Shown: positions 14,501 through 24,622, counted from the first letter of the stretch. The stretch: 64,000 nt of DNA from Arenicola marina (GCA_964019135.1 OZ025258.1:30188186-30252185); one strand, 5' to 3'. Numbers and translations: made by a program. The notes: generated by a model from the letters alone, not told the origin.

Positions 14501-17500
14501 TCAATGGAGTGAACTGTCAAGTCAATATCAGTAAGATACGGCCACAGCAACTGTGGGATGTGATGCGATCTAGTTAAGAATTTTAAGAATTTGGCAATAT
14601 TTTGTACTGCGTAGATATTCGAGAGTTTCTTTTATATTTCTACTCACCGTTCGGGTTGTGGTGTGGACTCGTATACATACATCTATCGTATGCAGAATAT
14701 CTTGGGCTTCATAAATAGTGTATCGCCATCAGATTTACATGTGTATTTTTGGTTTGTATGTCATGTCGTTGCGCGAAATTGATGGGCTTGCCTTGGTCTT
14801 CTCACCCAGATGAATGCGCCTCTAGTCCTTGTCAAAATGGTGGGACATGTCTGGATGCCACCAACAGTTACTCGTGCAATTGTTTAGATGGCTTTTCTGG
14901 AACCAACTGCGAAGTTACACAAGGCAGGTTTGGAGTTATAGTCTTACCTCTAATATTATTATCAGTGGCTGCCTATTTGTACCTATTTTGCGTCATCCGC
15001 TGCTGTGCGGTAGTGGGTGGAAGGAGTGTTTTGTATCTCTCCTGTCTGCATACATTTAAGGTATCATTTAAAAAGACAGTCACCTAACTGTCATTGTCAT
15101 AAACAGCTTGAAGATTTATATACAAACTCTCCTAACCAAACTATGACTGGATTCATATCCACAATCGCGTCAATAAATAGTCGATGAAGGGATTTTCCGA
15201 TGCGAAAAGTGCGGTGCCGTCCACACATTCTCTTATGCAGTCTCCCCACAGTCTCTTCCTGACTTCCATCTGACTTCTTGCACGTGCTTTATTGTTCGAA
15301 ACTGAATAGCTTAAACTTATCTTCATTTCAGTATCGTGTGTTCCCAATCCGTGTCAAAATCAGGCCACATGCACCCTGAGTGGTGGCGCCTCCCAGTGTC
15401 AGTGCTTGGAAGGTTATTCTGGGAGTTTGTGTGAAAGTAAGCATTTTTGACCATGATGTAAACAGGGAAGAACTTTACAGTTATCATACTGTTCCAAATT
15501 TGCATAAGCACTCTTTCTGGTGGTAATTTCAAATGATCTATATTATTCCTGATTTCTGATTTGATGATAGTTACGAATATATCTAATTCTAATCATGAAC
15601 TGTTGAGATCGACCTAAATCATGAACACTTAATCAGGATTAATTATGAGGGTTTCATTTCGTAGTACCTGGTTCGGTATCATATTTTTATTTGATGTTTA
15701 CAATTTATGCTTATACACAGAACATAGCTTGACAATAGATTTCCCGTAAATCCTTTACCAACACGAGCAATGCAACGCGTTACATTATTATACGTCTTGG
15801 ACATCCTGGTTTCGAAGGTTCAAATCATTTATTGCATGTTTTGTTTTACTCTTGCAGGTGTTATTAACCCATGGCATGGTAAGTGGAACTCCACTCAAAT
15901 ATCTATATCGTTTAGTGGAATATTTGTAACTGAAACATTGCTTATTTTACATATTTCAATTAAGGATAATGGTCAATATAATCCGTTATTGGTGTACACA
16001 CCTTGATCATCTCGTCAACGCCGGTAGAACATTCTATGGCATGGATCTTCAGGTGGTGAATGTGGCCGAAGTAAATACGCAGACGCTGGGAGTCCGTTCT
16101 CCGGCGCCGGTGTCTTTATCGTCGGGGGACAAGAGGCGCGACCAAACGAGTTTCCTTGGCAGGTTCAGCTACGTGTAAGTGTTCCCCTTGGCTATCGGGT
16201 GAGATCCCATACGAATTCCTGGTCGTACCTGGCTGTTAGTATTCCTCGTAATAGACAATAAGATCCAAGCAATTTATGTTGTGAGTATTACAAGTTAAAT
16301 CTATTCAATGTTCAGCAATTCAAACCGTGAAAAACATGTATCAGCAAGCAAGATAATGACCGCAAAACACGAAACACCTCTTCATAATAGTCTGAATATA
16401 GAATTTTATTTGCTACTTTTATTAAAAAGATAACAAAATCGACGGGAAATAGTCTTTGTGGAGGGACGATCTTGAACAGGCGATGGATCCTGACAGCTGC
16501 CCACTGCGTAACGTAAGCTTATTATTCGTACGATATGTTAAAGGGCATCTATTGGCCTGCATGTTAGAAAGAATGGTTTGAGTTATATTAGAAAGCACCT
16601 GATTGGTTTGAATTATGTTAGAAAGCATCAGATTGGTTTGAGCTATGTTAGAAAGCATCTGATTGGTTTGAGTAATGTTAGAAGACATCTAATTGGTCTG
16701 ACGCTATGTTAGATGTGGCGGTTCTGATCATATAAAACAAAGCATCGGGTTCACCGGGTGATAGGCTAGAAGATTGTCTTGTCGTTGCGCGACATGATAT
16801 TTCATTGGTTTGGCGTTGAGTGACATGATATTTAATTGGTTTGGTGTTCTGTTATACCATATCTGATTGGTCTGATGTTGTGTGACGTGATATCTGCCTT
16901 GTCTGATGTTGAATAACATGATATCTGAGTGCTCTGAAGACACTTTAGACAAGACTTCAAGCGGCTTTTATCCAGATACGATTTCGTGCGATTCATAATT
17001 TTTATTTTGGTGTGCTTCTCAGTCCATATTTAGAGATTATTTCGACGGAGGTGACAGCCGGTCAGCACGTTCGTTCGGTGCGGGATGACTTCGAGCAGAT
17101 CTTCGTCGTCCCCGCCTCCGCCACCTACGTCCACGAAGACTACGACTCCGACGCCATTACCAACGATGTCGCTCTCCTCAAGCTGCCGACGGCGATAGAG
17201 TTCAACGACAACGTGCTGCCCGCCTGCTCCCCGACCGAGTCCAATCTGTACGAGAACACCAGGGCCGTGGTCAGCGGATGGGGACTCACCAGTAAGATCA
17301 GACAAGATACGTTTTATTTAACGTCGATATATATAAAGTAAACACTAACCATTATCAGGTTTAAGTGCCAAGTGCTATTAACCGGCTGTGGCAAAATTAA
17401 ATAAGTTCTATCAATAATCAGCATAGCACTCATTACAGATGGTAATACCTTGACCTTAACCTTGACAGCGGACGCCGGATCGGCAGCCGACACGCTGATG

Positions 17501-20500
17501 TACATCCCGGCAGTGATCCTGCCCAACACAGATTGTTCTGAAAGGAGAGGAAATGCAGTTCCCGACGGACAGATGTGTATCGTGGATGGCGTCAGCGAAC
17601 TGCGAGGGGTCTGCCAGGTACGTTCTGACCACCATTGTCTGGTGTCTCCCGTGTAGTTCGGGTTTACGCACGGGGCAAGGGACTTGTTTGAAGGGAGGGG
17701 AGGTGGGTGGGGGGGAGGGGGGGTGGCACATTCTAGTGTCCCCTTAGCTTTGCATGGGATTATCGATTTTGAGGTGTACAGGGTTGAACTTTGATTGTCA
17801 TACATATTCATAGATATTGACAATGAAGGGTTGCTGCAGACTGATGAAAATCCAGACAAATGCCATACACAGTTGGTGCTATTACTTTGGGGTCATAACT
17901 ATTATTGTTGAAGACAAATTCAAGTTGACCTCTCATATATGATGGGCGTTAACCTGTTTCTGCTTGTTTGGTTTACATTGCGCATGCAACACAGATTGTT
18001 TGGGAAGTTCACAGAATTGTTGTCTCCGTGATAAATATACTATCGTCTCATATAAAATGTTATTGACAATTCCCTTCATTTGCAGGGTGACAGCGGTGGG
18101 CCGATTACCGTCCAGGATCCAACCGGCCGCTTCCATGTTTTAGGAGCAGCCTCCTTCGTGTTAAATCAATGTGCTGACGATCTCCCGGACTTCTACGTGC
18201 GTGCGACATTCTACTTCAGCTGGATTAGCTCCAAGGTTTATCAAGGTCAGGTCATACACCTATACGTCTCCATCCCTCTCTGTCTTATGAATACAAATCA
18301 AGAAAAGGTATTTATCAGTTTTCAGGCAATGAAAATACATTCAGATGCAAGATCGTAAGGTCTCTGAACCGAAATTATTCTAGGAAATACTTCCTTGTAA
18401 TTATGCTTGATGTCTGCCCTGACAAACTGTACAATACAGAAAGAAATAGAAATTAAAAATTTTGCGTGCAAAAGGATGTAGATTAAATTGAATGCTTATC
18501 GGTAAAATACGTTTAGTTACTGATGATGGATTTGTTCTAACTTATCGTGGATTTTCTCTCGTTCTTTTCAGACATTCCCCCTAGTCCATGGTATGGTGAG
18601 TACCTAATTTCTCGAATCTTTTGAAGGATGGCAAATCCACGATCGAATCGACGATATTTCTAGATATGGGGTATCAGCGTAATCTACATAATTTGCACAT
18701 TTTGTTGGGAATATTGAAACTACAAATATGCAACATCATAGCATAACGGTTATACAGTAGCTAACACTATTAGGGCATAACTTTTCTACAGCAAGATACT
18801 GTTCATTAAAAAGAGTAAAGAAGCAATCTGACCACCAGTCGATGATAAACGTCATTATTATTTTCCTTTCCGTCCGCAGCCAATTGCCTTCCCTTCCCCT
18901 GTGTGAATGGGGGATCCTGCGTGGACAATGGCGACACCTACCGGTGTGACTGTGTCCTTGGCTTCACTGGCACCGACTGTCAGACCAATATAGGTATTAT
19001 GACTTCTTCTGTTGAGATGAATCACTGTCATATTATTACGTGGTCACCCGTACATAAGGCTGGTGACATTGGCGGCGCATCTTATGTGGGAAAGTGTAGC
19101 TTTCTTGTGTACACCCTGATCAAGATTCGAACATCGCTGCCGCATTGTGCTTCTTCATATATGATAACGTAGTTGTTTTCTTAACATTTCGACAAGGTTT
19201 CTACAATAGATTTTGAAAATCATCATGTAGGTAGGAAATTGATTTATGAACAGCTATAAATGCAGGTTACATGACACATTTGACGCTAGGCATTATGCCC
19301 CATATAAATAACCCCAATACCGCTTCCTCTCGATGATAGAATAATAAATCTAGTTCCGTTTGACTTACCGGAGCGATATGAGCCTTTAACGATACTTTAC
19401 AATTAGCATGACACATTTTTAATACAAAATGCGACAGATAAATTTTATCATGTTTCCTGCAGACGAGTGTGCATCCAACCCGTGTCAAAATGGCGCCAAC
19501 TGTGTCGACCGTGTTAACGGCTACAGCTGCACTTGCCAGAATGGGTTCACTGGCAACGAGTGTGAAATCAACACCGGTATGGGTCACAGTTATGTAATAT
19601 AATCACACGTTTTAGATTGAAGTAGCTAATTAAGCTTGCCTTTATATTTCTAATTTGACATTGATTTCATTGTATGACGACGCCCACAGATGGGTTATAA
19701 ATGTTATGGTAAGAAATGTTTCTATTTATTTCATTGCAGGTGATATCTTGCACGCTTGGTATGGTAAGCCGTTTGTTTATATGATAGAACTAACGTCATG
19801 GTCATGCTACTCATCTGATTTGCAAATAACCTCTTTCTTTCAATTAGTATACTGTCATAGCTATTATTATTGTTTTTCTTTTGATAATATACACCAATAA
19901 GTACATTTTAGCCATTATTGAGTCTAGAGAATCTTTTTGGAATGCAGATCTCCAAATGATGGTGCCCAGAAAAAGTGTATATTATTAAGTAGATCTAAAT
20001 GCGAACGGGCATTACAAAAATATAGTTTCTTTGTATATGCACCATGTTTCAGACGGTACGTGTGGTGCTCCAGCCAACCCCGTCCTGGCAGTGCACCCGC
20101 TGATAGCGGGCGGGGTGATGGCAGAAATCGGCCAGCTACCCTGGCAGGTAGGCTTCACGTGGAGGTGTCCAGACGCCTGACTCCATGCAGACCCCGCAAT
20201 ATGCTTGTTTCATGACACACAACAGCACCCGGTCATGTATGTGAGCTAAATACTAATTATTATGGATAGGTGCTACCTAAAATGCGAGCGTTTTTTTATA
20301 TATATTAATTCAGCTATTCCGATCAGCTTGCCATAATGCGTATCTTTGGCGGGATGACGTAAACCGTGGATGTGATTGTGGCATATCATTCGGTTGCTTA
20401 GGAACTCCCATTGTGACGTTATTTTTTACAACATTTTTACGTCACTCAGGATTATAGCCACGACAAAGTCTCGAATTCCGTTATAAAAAGTTAAATTCTT

Positions 20501-23132
20501 CTTGTTAATGAATTATGGAACATATAAAGCGAAAGATTTTTTTTTGCAATCAGCGAGTTTTGTTGATATACATATATGTCTTACAGGAATCAATCTTGAC
20601 GAAGAAAAATACACGCATGCATACACTAACATGCGATCACTTCCGCTTACCCCAGTGGAGGTTGACTTCCGGTTAATTTCACCAGCCCATAACAGTATGA
20701 GATTCAGATATAGATTTTGTATTTTTTACGTGTATATTATCTAAAGGGCTCGCTACGCTCACTATCAATATAAGCATTGTGTCCCATATATGATCCACAT
20801 CGAGCTGAATCGGTAACCCCGTAGAACCGCCGTTGCCTGATTACGCGGTTGCAGTTACAGAACCCAGAAATACATTGGGACCGAAATGGCGTTGTAAAAC
20901 TTGTTATAATCCACTAGCATATCTTCGGGATCCTGCAGCTTGTCGCCGTCGATGTGATTTAAGTCGTTTATATGAAGTTTCTTGATGGTATTACAGGTTC
21001 GTGTCGTGCTGTATCGGCGGGTGCCTTCATCTCTAGTCTTCGCCTGTACCGGGGCTATCCTGAACAAACGATGGGTCAGCACATCCATATACTGCCTACA
21101 AATAATTCGGTCAAACGTTGACAACTTTGAGGGGTAAGCACCCTTTGCTTTAACCTTAATTCTATGTCTATAGGACGGGCAGGGCAATCGAAAATCGGAT
21201 TGTCCTACAATCAACAATAGCGCGAGGTTCTAGTGCGTTAGCTGTGGCGGATTTCACTAACGCAGTTTAGCCGACTACGGGGCTTAACCGGCTAAAGTTA
21301 CCATGCAAAGGATGGGCGATTTTAGTCGACTAATCCCCGTAGCCGGCTAAAATATGTGCGAGAAATAGGTCACTGGAATGAATTCTGTAGGAACATGCCA
21401 TCATTCTGTAGGAGTATGACATCACTCGGCAGGAGTAGGACATCATTCTGCAGGAGTATGTCATCATTCTGCAGGAGTATGGCCTCATTCTGTAGGAGTA
21501 TGACATCATTCTGTAGGAGTATGACATCATTCTGTAGGAGTATGACATCATTCTTAGGAGTATGACATCATTCTGCAGGAGTATGTCATCATTCTGCAGG
21601 AGTTTGTCATCATTCTGCAGGAGTATGACCTCATTCTGTAGGAGCATGACATCATTCTGTAGGAGCGTGACATCAATCTGTAGGAGTATGACATCATTCT
21701 GCAGGATTATGATATCATTCTGCAGGATTATGATATCATTCTGTAGCAGTATGACACCATTATGTAAGAGCTTGATATCATTCCGTAGGGGCATGAAATC
21801 AGTTATTCGGTCGCCCAAGTTTCCTCTCGTGTGCGCAAAAAAGTACCAACATTTCATGTTTCTGATTGTATTGACCAGCTATCTACCAGCCGTGGTGACA
21901 CAGGACGGGGTGGCGGTGGAGTTTACCAAGACAGAAGACCACCCTGGGTACAGCCCGGTCACTGAGGGTGGTGTCCGGACCCGGGTGAACGACGTCGCCC
22001 TCCTCAGGCTGTCCACTGACATGGTCTTCACCCAGAACGCCCAGCCCGTGTGTCCCCCGGACCTGGACCGCTCTTATGTGGGAGAGACAGCCGTGCTAGC
22101 TGGCTGGGGGGAGCAACAAGATGGCGGGGGTGCGTGTACGCTTTGGATGTGGCACTTATGTGTTATTTAGCGGCCAAGTTTATCTAACTTTTTGCAAATT
22201 GTATTATAGTTTTCAGCAATTGGTACATCCCTAATACCATGTCATAGGTCGGTCCGTAAACTTGGAAGAACTACCACATATGCCCTGCTCACCAAGCCCC
22301 TCTGCCACATCTTACATGCCCATGCCAAACGTCTTTCGATTGAATCCACTGGATTTACCTCTATTATGCCGAAAATGATAGTTTGTTCAAGATGTCGGTT
22401 GAGTAAACTGAATTAGCGCCAGCTATACAATCATGAGGATAAGTAATTGTGTAACAGTTTTAACGGATTAAACTTTCTCTTCGTTTAGAATCCTATTTCC
22501 AGCTGAAACCCTTGTATGTATCCATGGAGATAACGGATCCCAGCGTTTGTGAGACTGCCTATGCAGATGTGGCCATCACCCAGTTCCCGTTTGACCAACG
22601 AACGTTGTGTGATGACGGTGACGCCACCAAAGGATTTTGCACCGTAGGTCCAACAAGTTTGATGTAATGGTTCTTAATAGCTCCCGTATAACTGTGTAGT
22701 AACAATGAAATTACCTGAAAAGTACAACAGAAGTGAAATTTGTTTGTAGTATTTATTATCGTAGTATTTCAGTAAATCAGTTGCAATTGATGGGAAATAG
22801 TCCGTATATATGGACAAAAGAAGTAAAATAGCAGAGGGTTTACACAAATAGAAAACACGATGCATAATAACATCCATTGCCTCACAGATAAAATTGAAAC
22901 AACTCGATATGAGTGACATATTGTAATCCTTAACCCGTTTCCTTTGCCTCCGCTGTTACAGAACGACTGGGGTGCTCCACTTGTAGTGAAGGACGCCGCC
23001 AACAGATGGCGCCTGGTGGGCACCGCCTCCTGGAAAGATGGCTGTAACAGCGATAATCCGGGTGTCTATAGCAGGATTGATCACTTCCTATTCTGGATCA
23101 CCCAACAGATTCACCGTGATTCGCAAACATAA
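2455..23132 (+). CDS. secreted mosaic protein: 3 PAN, 14 EGF, active S1 protease, 2 EGF, pseudoprotease
   Basis: Multi-exon gene. Coding exons read from splice sites: 2455-2548, 2703-2933, 9192-9443, 9800-10054, 10434-10547, 10992-11105, 11298-11411, 11521-11634, 11846-11959, 12116-12229, 12488-12601, 12813-12926, 13244-13357, 13706-13819, 14103-14216, 14417-14530, 14810-14923, 15332-15436, 15858-15878, 16053-16174, 16430-16512, 17023-17291, 17439-17617, 18086-18245, 18572-18595, 18880-18993, 19463-19576, 19740-19763, 20053-20147, 20997-21133, 21879-22129, 22489-22643, 22962-23132. They sum to 4338 nt, exactly in frame: 1445 residues plus TAA. PAN, EGF and linker exons are all phase 1-1, the classic exon-shuffling class. 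Extracellular location is inferred from the signal peptide and the Cys-rich domains. No named orthologue is recognised; the layout recalls coagulation, complement or matrix proteases. An extra 5' UTR exon or skipped EGF exons are possible. Confidence 0.88.
2703..2933 (+). CDS. exon 2: PAN/apple-like domain 1
   Basis: A phase 1-1 exon of 231 nt, residues about 32-108. The pattern is typical of PAN/apple folds: the Cys in GVCPEF, then [16 protein letters not shown], then CWIH and the closing VPCQSG. Acceptor TTGCAG|GTG, donor CGG|GTATGT. PAN modules bind proteins or carbohydrates; no ligand can be read from the sequence. Confidence 0.8.
3028..3266 (-). mobile_element. tRNA-derived SINE (family 1)
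   Basis: Read on the minus strand, the head at about 3260 has an A-box-like segment (TAGCTCAGTGCGTTAGAACG) and a B box (GGTTCGAGCCC), followed by a body ending near GCGAAGAAAGACAAGGGATA on the plus strand. A closely similar copy lies at 47581-47815. It sits in intron 2 of the PAN/EGF/protease gene. Confidence 0.75.
5300..6530 (-). mobile_element. 5'-truncated LINE (non-LTR retrotransposon) reverse transcriptase remnant
   Basis: The minus-strand translation shows RT motifs in order: [19 protein letters not shown], then the catalytic box FADDLA, then [13 protein letters not shown]. After these come a thumb-like stretch and a C-terminal part ([39 protein letters not shown]). The frame is interrupted by at least two stops near 6060-6150 and again near 5700-5770, and the endonuclease half is absent, so it is dead. 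It lies antisense in intron 2 of the host gene. The clade is not assigned. Confidence 0.8.
6869..6957. mobile_element. partial copy of the hairpin MITE
   Basis: GATACAGCTTGATGTCGGGC followed by CCTAACACC and CGAACTCGCGCTATTG matches one arm of the foldback element at 7741-7924. The other arm is missing. Confidence 0.6.
7471..7740. repeat. 59-bp tandem repeat, left block
   Basis: About 4.5 copies of a 59-bp unit (ATTACGGGAAGGCATTAAAT, GGGGAAACGGGGTATTATCG, CGGCGTAACACCATTAAGT). The last copy runs directly into the hairpin element at 7741. The right block at 8333-8766 carries the same unit. Confidence 0.9.
7741..7924. mobile_element. foldback (perfect-hairpin) MITE
   Basis: A long inverted repeat. 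The left arm starts AATAGCGCGAGTTTGCGGGG and passes through ACATCAAGCTGTAGCAGCCC and TTTTCATTATC. The right arm mirrors it with GATAATGAAAATGAAGGGCT and GCTACAGCTTGATG and ends CAAACTCGCGCTATT. The arms are about 80 bp with a short GC-rich loop (7821-7844). No coding capacity. Confidence 0.85.
7926..8332. mobile_element. 407-bp element with 16-bp perfect terminal inverted repeats
   Basis: The left end CTATTATTACGAGTTG (7926-7941) is the exact reverse complement of the right end CAACTCGTAATAATAG (8317-8332). An internal segment (CTGCTTCTTTGGTTTAATTT and CGCATGCAAC) resembles 17950-17990 (CTGCTTGTTTGGTTTACATT, CGCATGCAAC), so part of it is a dispersed repeat. It separates the hairpin from the right 59-bp block. 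Confidence 0.6.
8333..8766. repeat. 59-bp tandem repeat, right block
   Basis: About 7.5 further copies of the 59-bp unit seen at 7471-7740, in the same orientation, with one-base variants (GCGGCCTAAC/GCGGCGTAAC; ATTACCGG/ATTACGGG). The two blocks probably formed one array before the intervening 600 bp was inserted. Confidence 0.9.
9192..9443 (+). CDS. exon 3: PAN/apple-like domain 2
   Basis: A phase 1-1 exon of 252 nt, residues about 109-192. It starts [13 protein letters not shown], has the PAN helix region [19 protein letters not shown], a following ENTCYL, and closes with KQLDCNGPG. Acceptor GACAG|GTTGC, donor GCAG|GTAATT. It follows a 6.2-kb intron filled with repeats. Confidence 0.8.
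9800..10054 (+). CDS. exon 4: PAN/apple-like domain 3
   Basis: A phase 1-1 exon of 255 nt, residues about 193-277. [15 protein letters not shown] is followed by a cysteine-dense helix ([19 protein letters not shown]), [10 protein letters not shown] and [11 protein letters not shown]. The doubled Cys pairs (CC..CC) are unusual for a PAN module. Acceptor CCTCAG|GG, donor GGAG|GTAGGT. Confidence 0.75.
10238..10400 (+). mobile_element. tRNA-derived SINE (family 2)
   Basis: The head has GGTCTAGTGGTTAGCGC (A-box-like) and GGATTCGAA (B box). The tail contains GTGCGCAAAAGCGGCCTGGA, shared as the reverse complement with 32066-32242. It lies just upstream of the first EGF exon. Confidence 0.65.
10434..15436 (+). 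CDS. fourteen EGF-like domain exons
   Basis: Exons at 10434, 10992, 11298, 11521, 11846, 12116, 12488, 12813, 13244, 13706, 14103, 14417 and 14810 are each exactly 114 nt, and one at 15332 is 105 nt. All are phase 1-1, one EGF (38 residues) per exon, residues about 278-806. The repeated pattern is [14 protein letters not shown], then [11 protein letters not shown], then DGFNGVNCQ, giving six Cys with the C-x-[DN]-x4-Y-x-C hydroxylation/Ca-binding consensus. Twelve of them are so alike that they must be recent tandem duplicates. Exon 14810-14923 needs a GC donor (CAAG|GCAGGT). Any one could be skipped without shifting the frame. Confidence 0.9.
13137..13190 (+). pseudogene. relic EGF exon
   Basis: Within the intron between EGF exons 12813-12926 and 13244-13357, the translation [14 protein letters not shown] is the first third of an EGF module. 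The acceptor position reads CTCAAACG instead of the family's ACAGACG, and the similarity ends after about 50 bp, where intron-like sequence (GAGCATGGTTTAGTGG) resumes. It cannot be spliced in as a domain. Confidence 0.75.
15858..18245 (+). CDS. linker microexon plus trypsin-fold serine protease domain 1 (catalytic triad intact)
   Basis: A 21-nt microexon (VINPWHG) leads into five protease exons (16053, 16430, 17023, 17439, 18086), residues about 814-1084. Landmarks: N terminus [15 protein letters not shown]; His57 in WILTAAHC; Asp102 in [12 protein letters not shown]; Ser195 in CQGDSGGP; C-terminal helix FYFSWI. In chymotrypsin numbering the S1 pocket reads G189-V190 and S214-F215-V216, close to neutrophil elastase as I recall it, which predicts preference for small aliphatic P1 residues rather than Arg/Lys. 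The residue before IVGG is Phe (GAGVF), so activation by a trypsin-like enzyme is not expected. Exon 16430 starts at AAAAG|ATA, the acceptor that keeps the frame. Confidence 0.88.
16541..16712. repeat. short minisatellite, about 30-bp unit
   Basis: About five copies of ATGTTAGAAAGCATCTGATT followed by GGTTTGAGTT, in a protease intron. A diverged set continues at 16785-16935. Confidence 0.8.
16785..16935. repeat. diverged minisatellite, about 30-bp unit
   Basis: Four to five loose copies of TGACATGATATTTCATTGGT followed by TTGGTGTTG. It shares the ATTGG-TTTGA/G core with the block at 16541-16712, so the two are probably one degenerate family. Confidence 0.6.
18572..19763 (+). CDS. linker - EGF15 - EGF16 - linker exons
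   Basis: Four phase 1-1 exons. 18572-18595 encodes DIPPSPWYG. 18880-18993 is an EGF starting [14 protein letters not shown] and closing [10 protein letters not shown]. 19463-19576 is an EGF starting [14 protein letters not shown] and closing [10 protein letters not shown]. 19740-19763 encodes GDILHAWYG. The two linkers and the one at 15858 share a PW[HY]G/AWYG core and flank the protease modules. Residues about 1085-1176. Confidence 0.85.
20053..23132 (+). CDS. C-terminal trypsin-fold domain 2, catalytically dead (pseudoprotease)
   Basis: Five exons (20053, 20997, 21879, 22489, 22962), residues about 1177-1445, ending at TAA 23130-23132. The fold is traceable: [15 protein letters not shown]; Cys42 in [13 protein letters not shown]; Cys58 in [43 protein letters not shown]. 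His57 is Tyr (SIYC instead of AAHC), and the GDSGGP motif reads NDWGAP, replacing Ser195 by Trp and Gly193 by Asn. Only Asp102 survives. The exons splice in frame with no stop, so this looks like a maintained serine protease homologue and not decay. Exon 21879 uses GACCAG|CTATC, the acceptor that matches phase 2. Confidence 0.85.
21241..21376. mobile_element. foldback MITE-like repeat, copy 1
   Basis: GCAGTTTAGCCGACTACGGG on the left and CCCCGTAGCCGGCTAAAATA on the right are near inverted repeats, with further inner symmetry (GGCTTAACCGGCTAAA / TTTAGTCGACTAAT). A second copy with the same flanks (GCTGTGGCGGATTTCAC ... GAGAAATAGG) lies at 47859-47984. Confidence 0.75.
21384..21800. repeat. 21-bp minisatellite
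   Basis: About 20 copies of TCTGTAGGAGTATGACATCA plus T, in the intron between the pseudoprotease exons 20997-21133 and 21879-22129. Being a multiple of three, it produces spurious open frames on both strands. Confidence 0.92.
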
Positions 23133-23476
23133 CGCTGGTGTTGGTGCTGCCTAGGATATGTTATTATTAGTTATTCAAGCGTTAAGCCACACTTTATTTG
23201 TATTTCACACAATTACCACTGTAAAAATATGTTTCGTGTGCCATGGTAGCTAATGTTGCAAATGTATTAACTTGCAGTTATCTTGCAGAAGTTAATTACA
23301 AGTAATTAGGAAATATAATACATTTATTTATATATTGTAAATGTTTTCTTAAATGAAATTGTTTCGTTCAGGCTACCCATATCGACACCAATGGCGCGCC
23401 TGGTTAACTGACTTGATTACTTAATATGAAGTATTGCCCAGCAACTGTTAACGACGGTCGCCAAATTGTTTCTACA

Positions 23477-23482
23477 AATAAA
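23477..23482 (+). promoter_or_regulatory. candidate polyadenylation signal
   Basis: AATAAA, 345 bp after the stop codon of the PAN/EGF/protease gene. No transcript evidence. Confidence 0.45.
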
Positions 23483-24622
23483 GCTGGTTAACGCGCTCAA
23501 ACGTAATTGATAATGTCTACATCCGTGACTTTTTCAATTAGGTCAATTAAATAGTGCTATTCTTGTTTGTGTGACGGCTTCATATGGTTCACTTAATCTA
23601 GAAAAGTTAACTTATATTCGTTGCACGGAAACAGCCCCTCCCGCCCTTCTGCTCAAGCCTCTTTGTTTTTCCCAGTTAATCACAGTCCCTGTTTGTTTTC
23701 GAACAATCTAATAATTGCATGTGGCATCGCGTTATATACGAGACGCTGAACTGATACGGTGTTGGTAGTGAAAAGATTGGCATGAGTATCATGCGTAATG
23801 GAAATCGCGCATATCATTGTAGATATATAAATGTTCTTCTCCCTGCTGATCGAAACAAGACTAAATGTTGCCTATATGTATCCGTGTTATCGATGAAGCG
23901 TTAAAAGCGTGACTAATTGAGAAATGTTACATTACTGCTGGAAATATTACTTGTCATATGAATGCCATTCACGAATTCCCCAGTAATAAACTGACTTACA
24001 AACCGCGAGGAGGCTTAAATCATGAATTCAGATAATATTTGGCGTGCATTTTGCCAGATACTGTTTTCATCATATTGTTATATCGTGCATAGCATGCCTC
24101 TTAGTCAGGTTTTGATTTTGACTTCATCAATTGTGATATGATGTACAAACTCACATACGATGTACAATTCTGATATTTAAGATATCCCATTTACAAGTAT
24201 TGTAAGCGACAGAAAGCTGTGTATTTAGGTCTTGCATCTCGTATTTGTGAAGGTCACTGAGATGGTAATAAATCCAGACATGACCTGAACAAATCACATC
24301 ACGATTCCGAAAATGGGAAGATGGCCAACGCATTCGTCAAACCGAAAAGCACTCGACGACACTTCAAACATCCCGGGGCAACCTAAGCAACTGCACTCCA
24401 GTCACAACAACGTTAATGGTCATAATCCTTTCCTAAGACTCGCCACTCTGTGCTTACGGTCTAACTCGTTTCTCCCACCTCTCAGCGATTGTCGATTTCG
24501 ATAAAGTAGAAACCGTTAAACAAACCTGTGGCTCATGCTGTACATAAATAGGGCAATATGGCGTTGATATTTCTGGCATCGATACCTCTCTTATGTGAAT
24601 GAAATCTAAAATTGCACCTGCG
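23483..24622. other. intergenic DNA
   Basis: About 1.1 kb of unique, moderately AT-rich DNA between two convergent genes. I see no coding or repeat structure. Confidence 0.6.

Noticed and set aside
20148-20212. Read-through of the pseudoprotease exon past CAG at 20147
   Set aside because: It reaches a stop soon after, whereas the GTAGGC donor joins in phase to the exon at 20997, which restores the trypsin-fold order.
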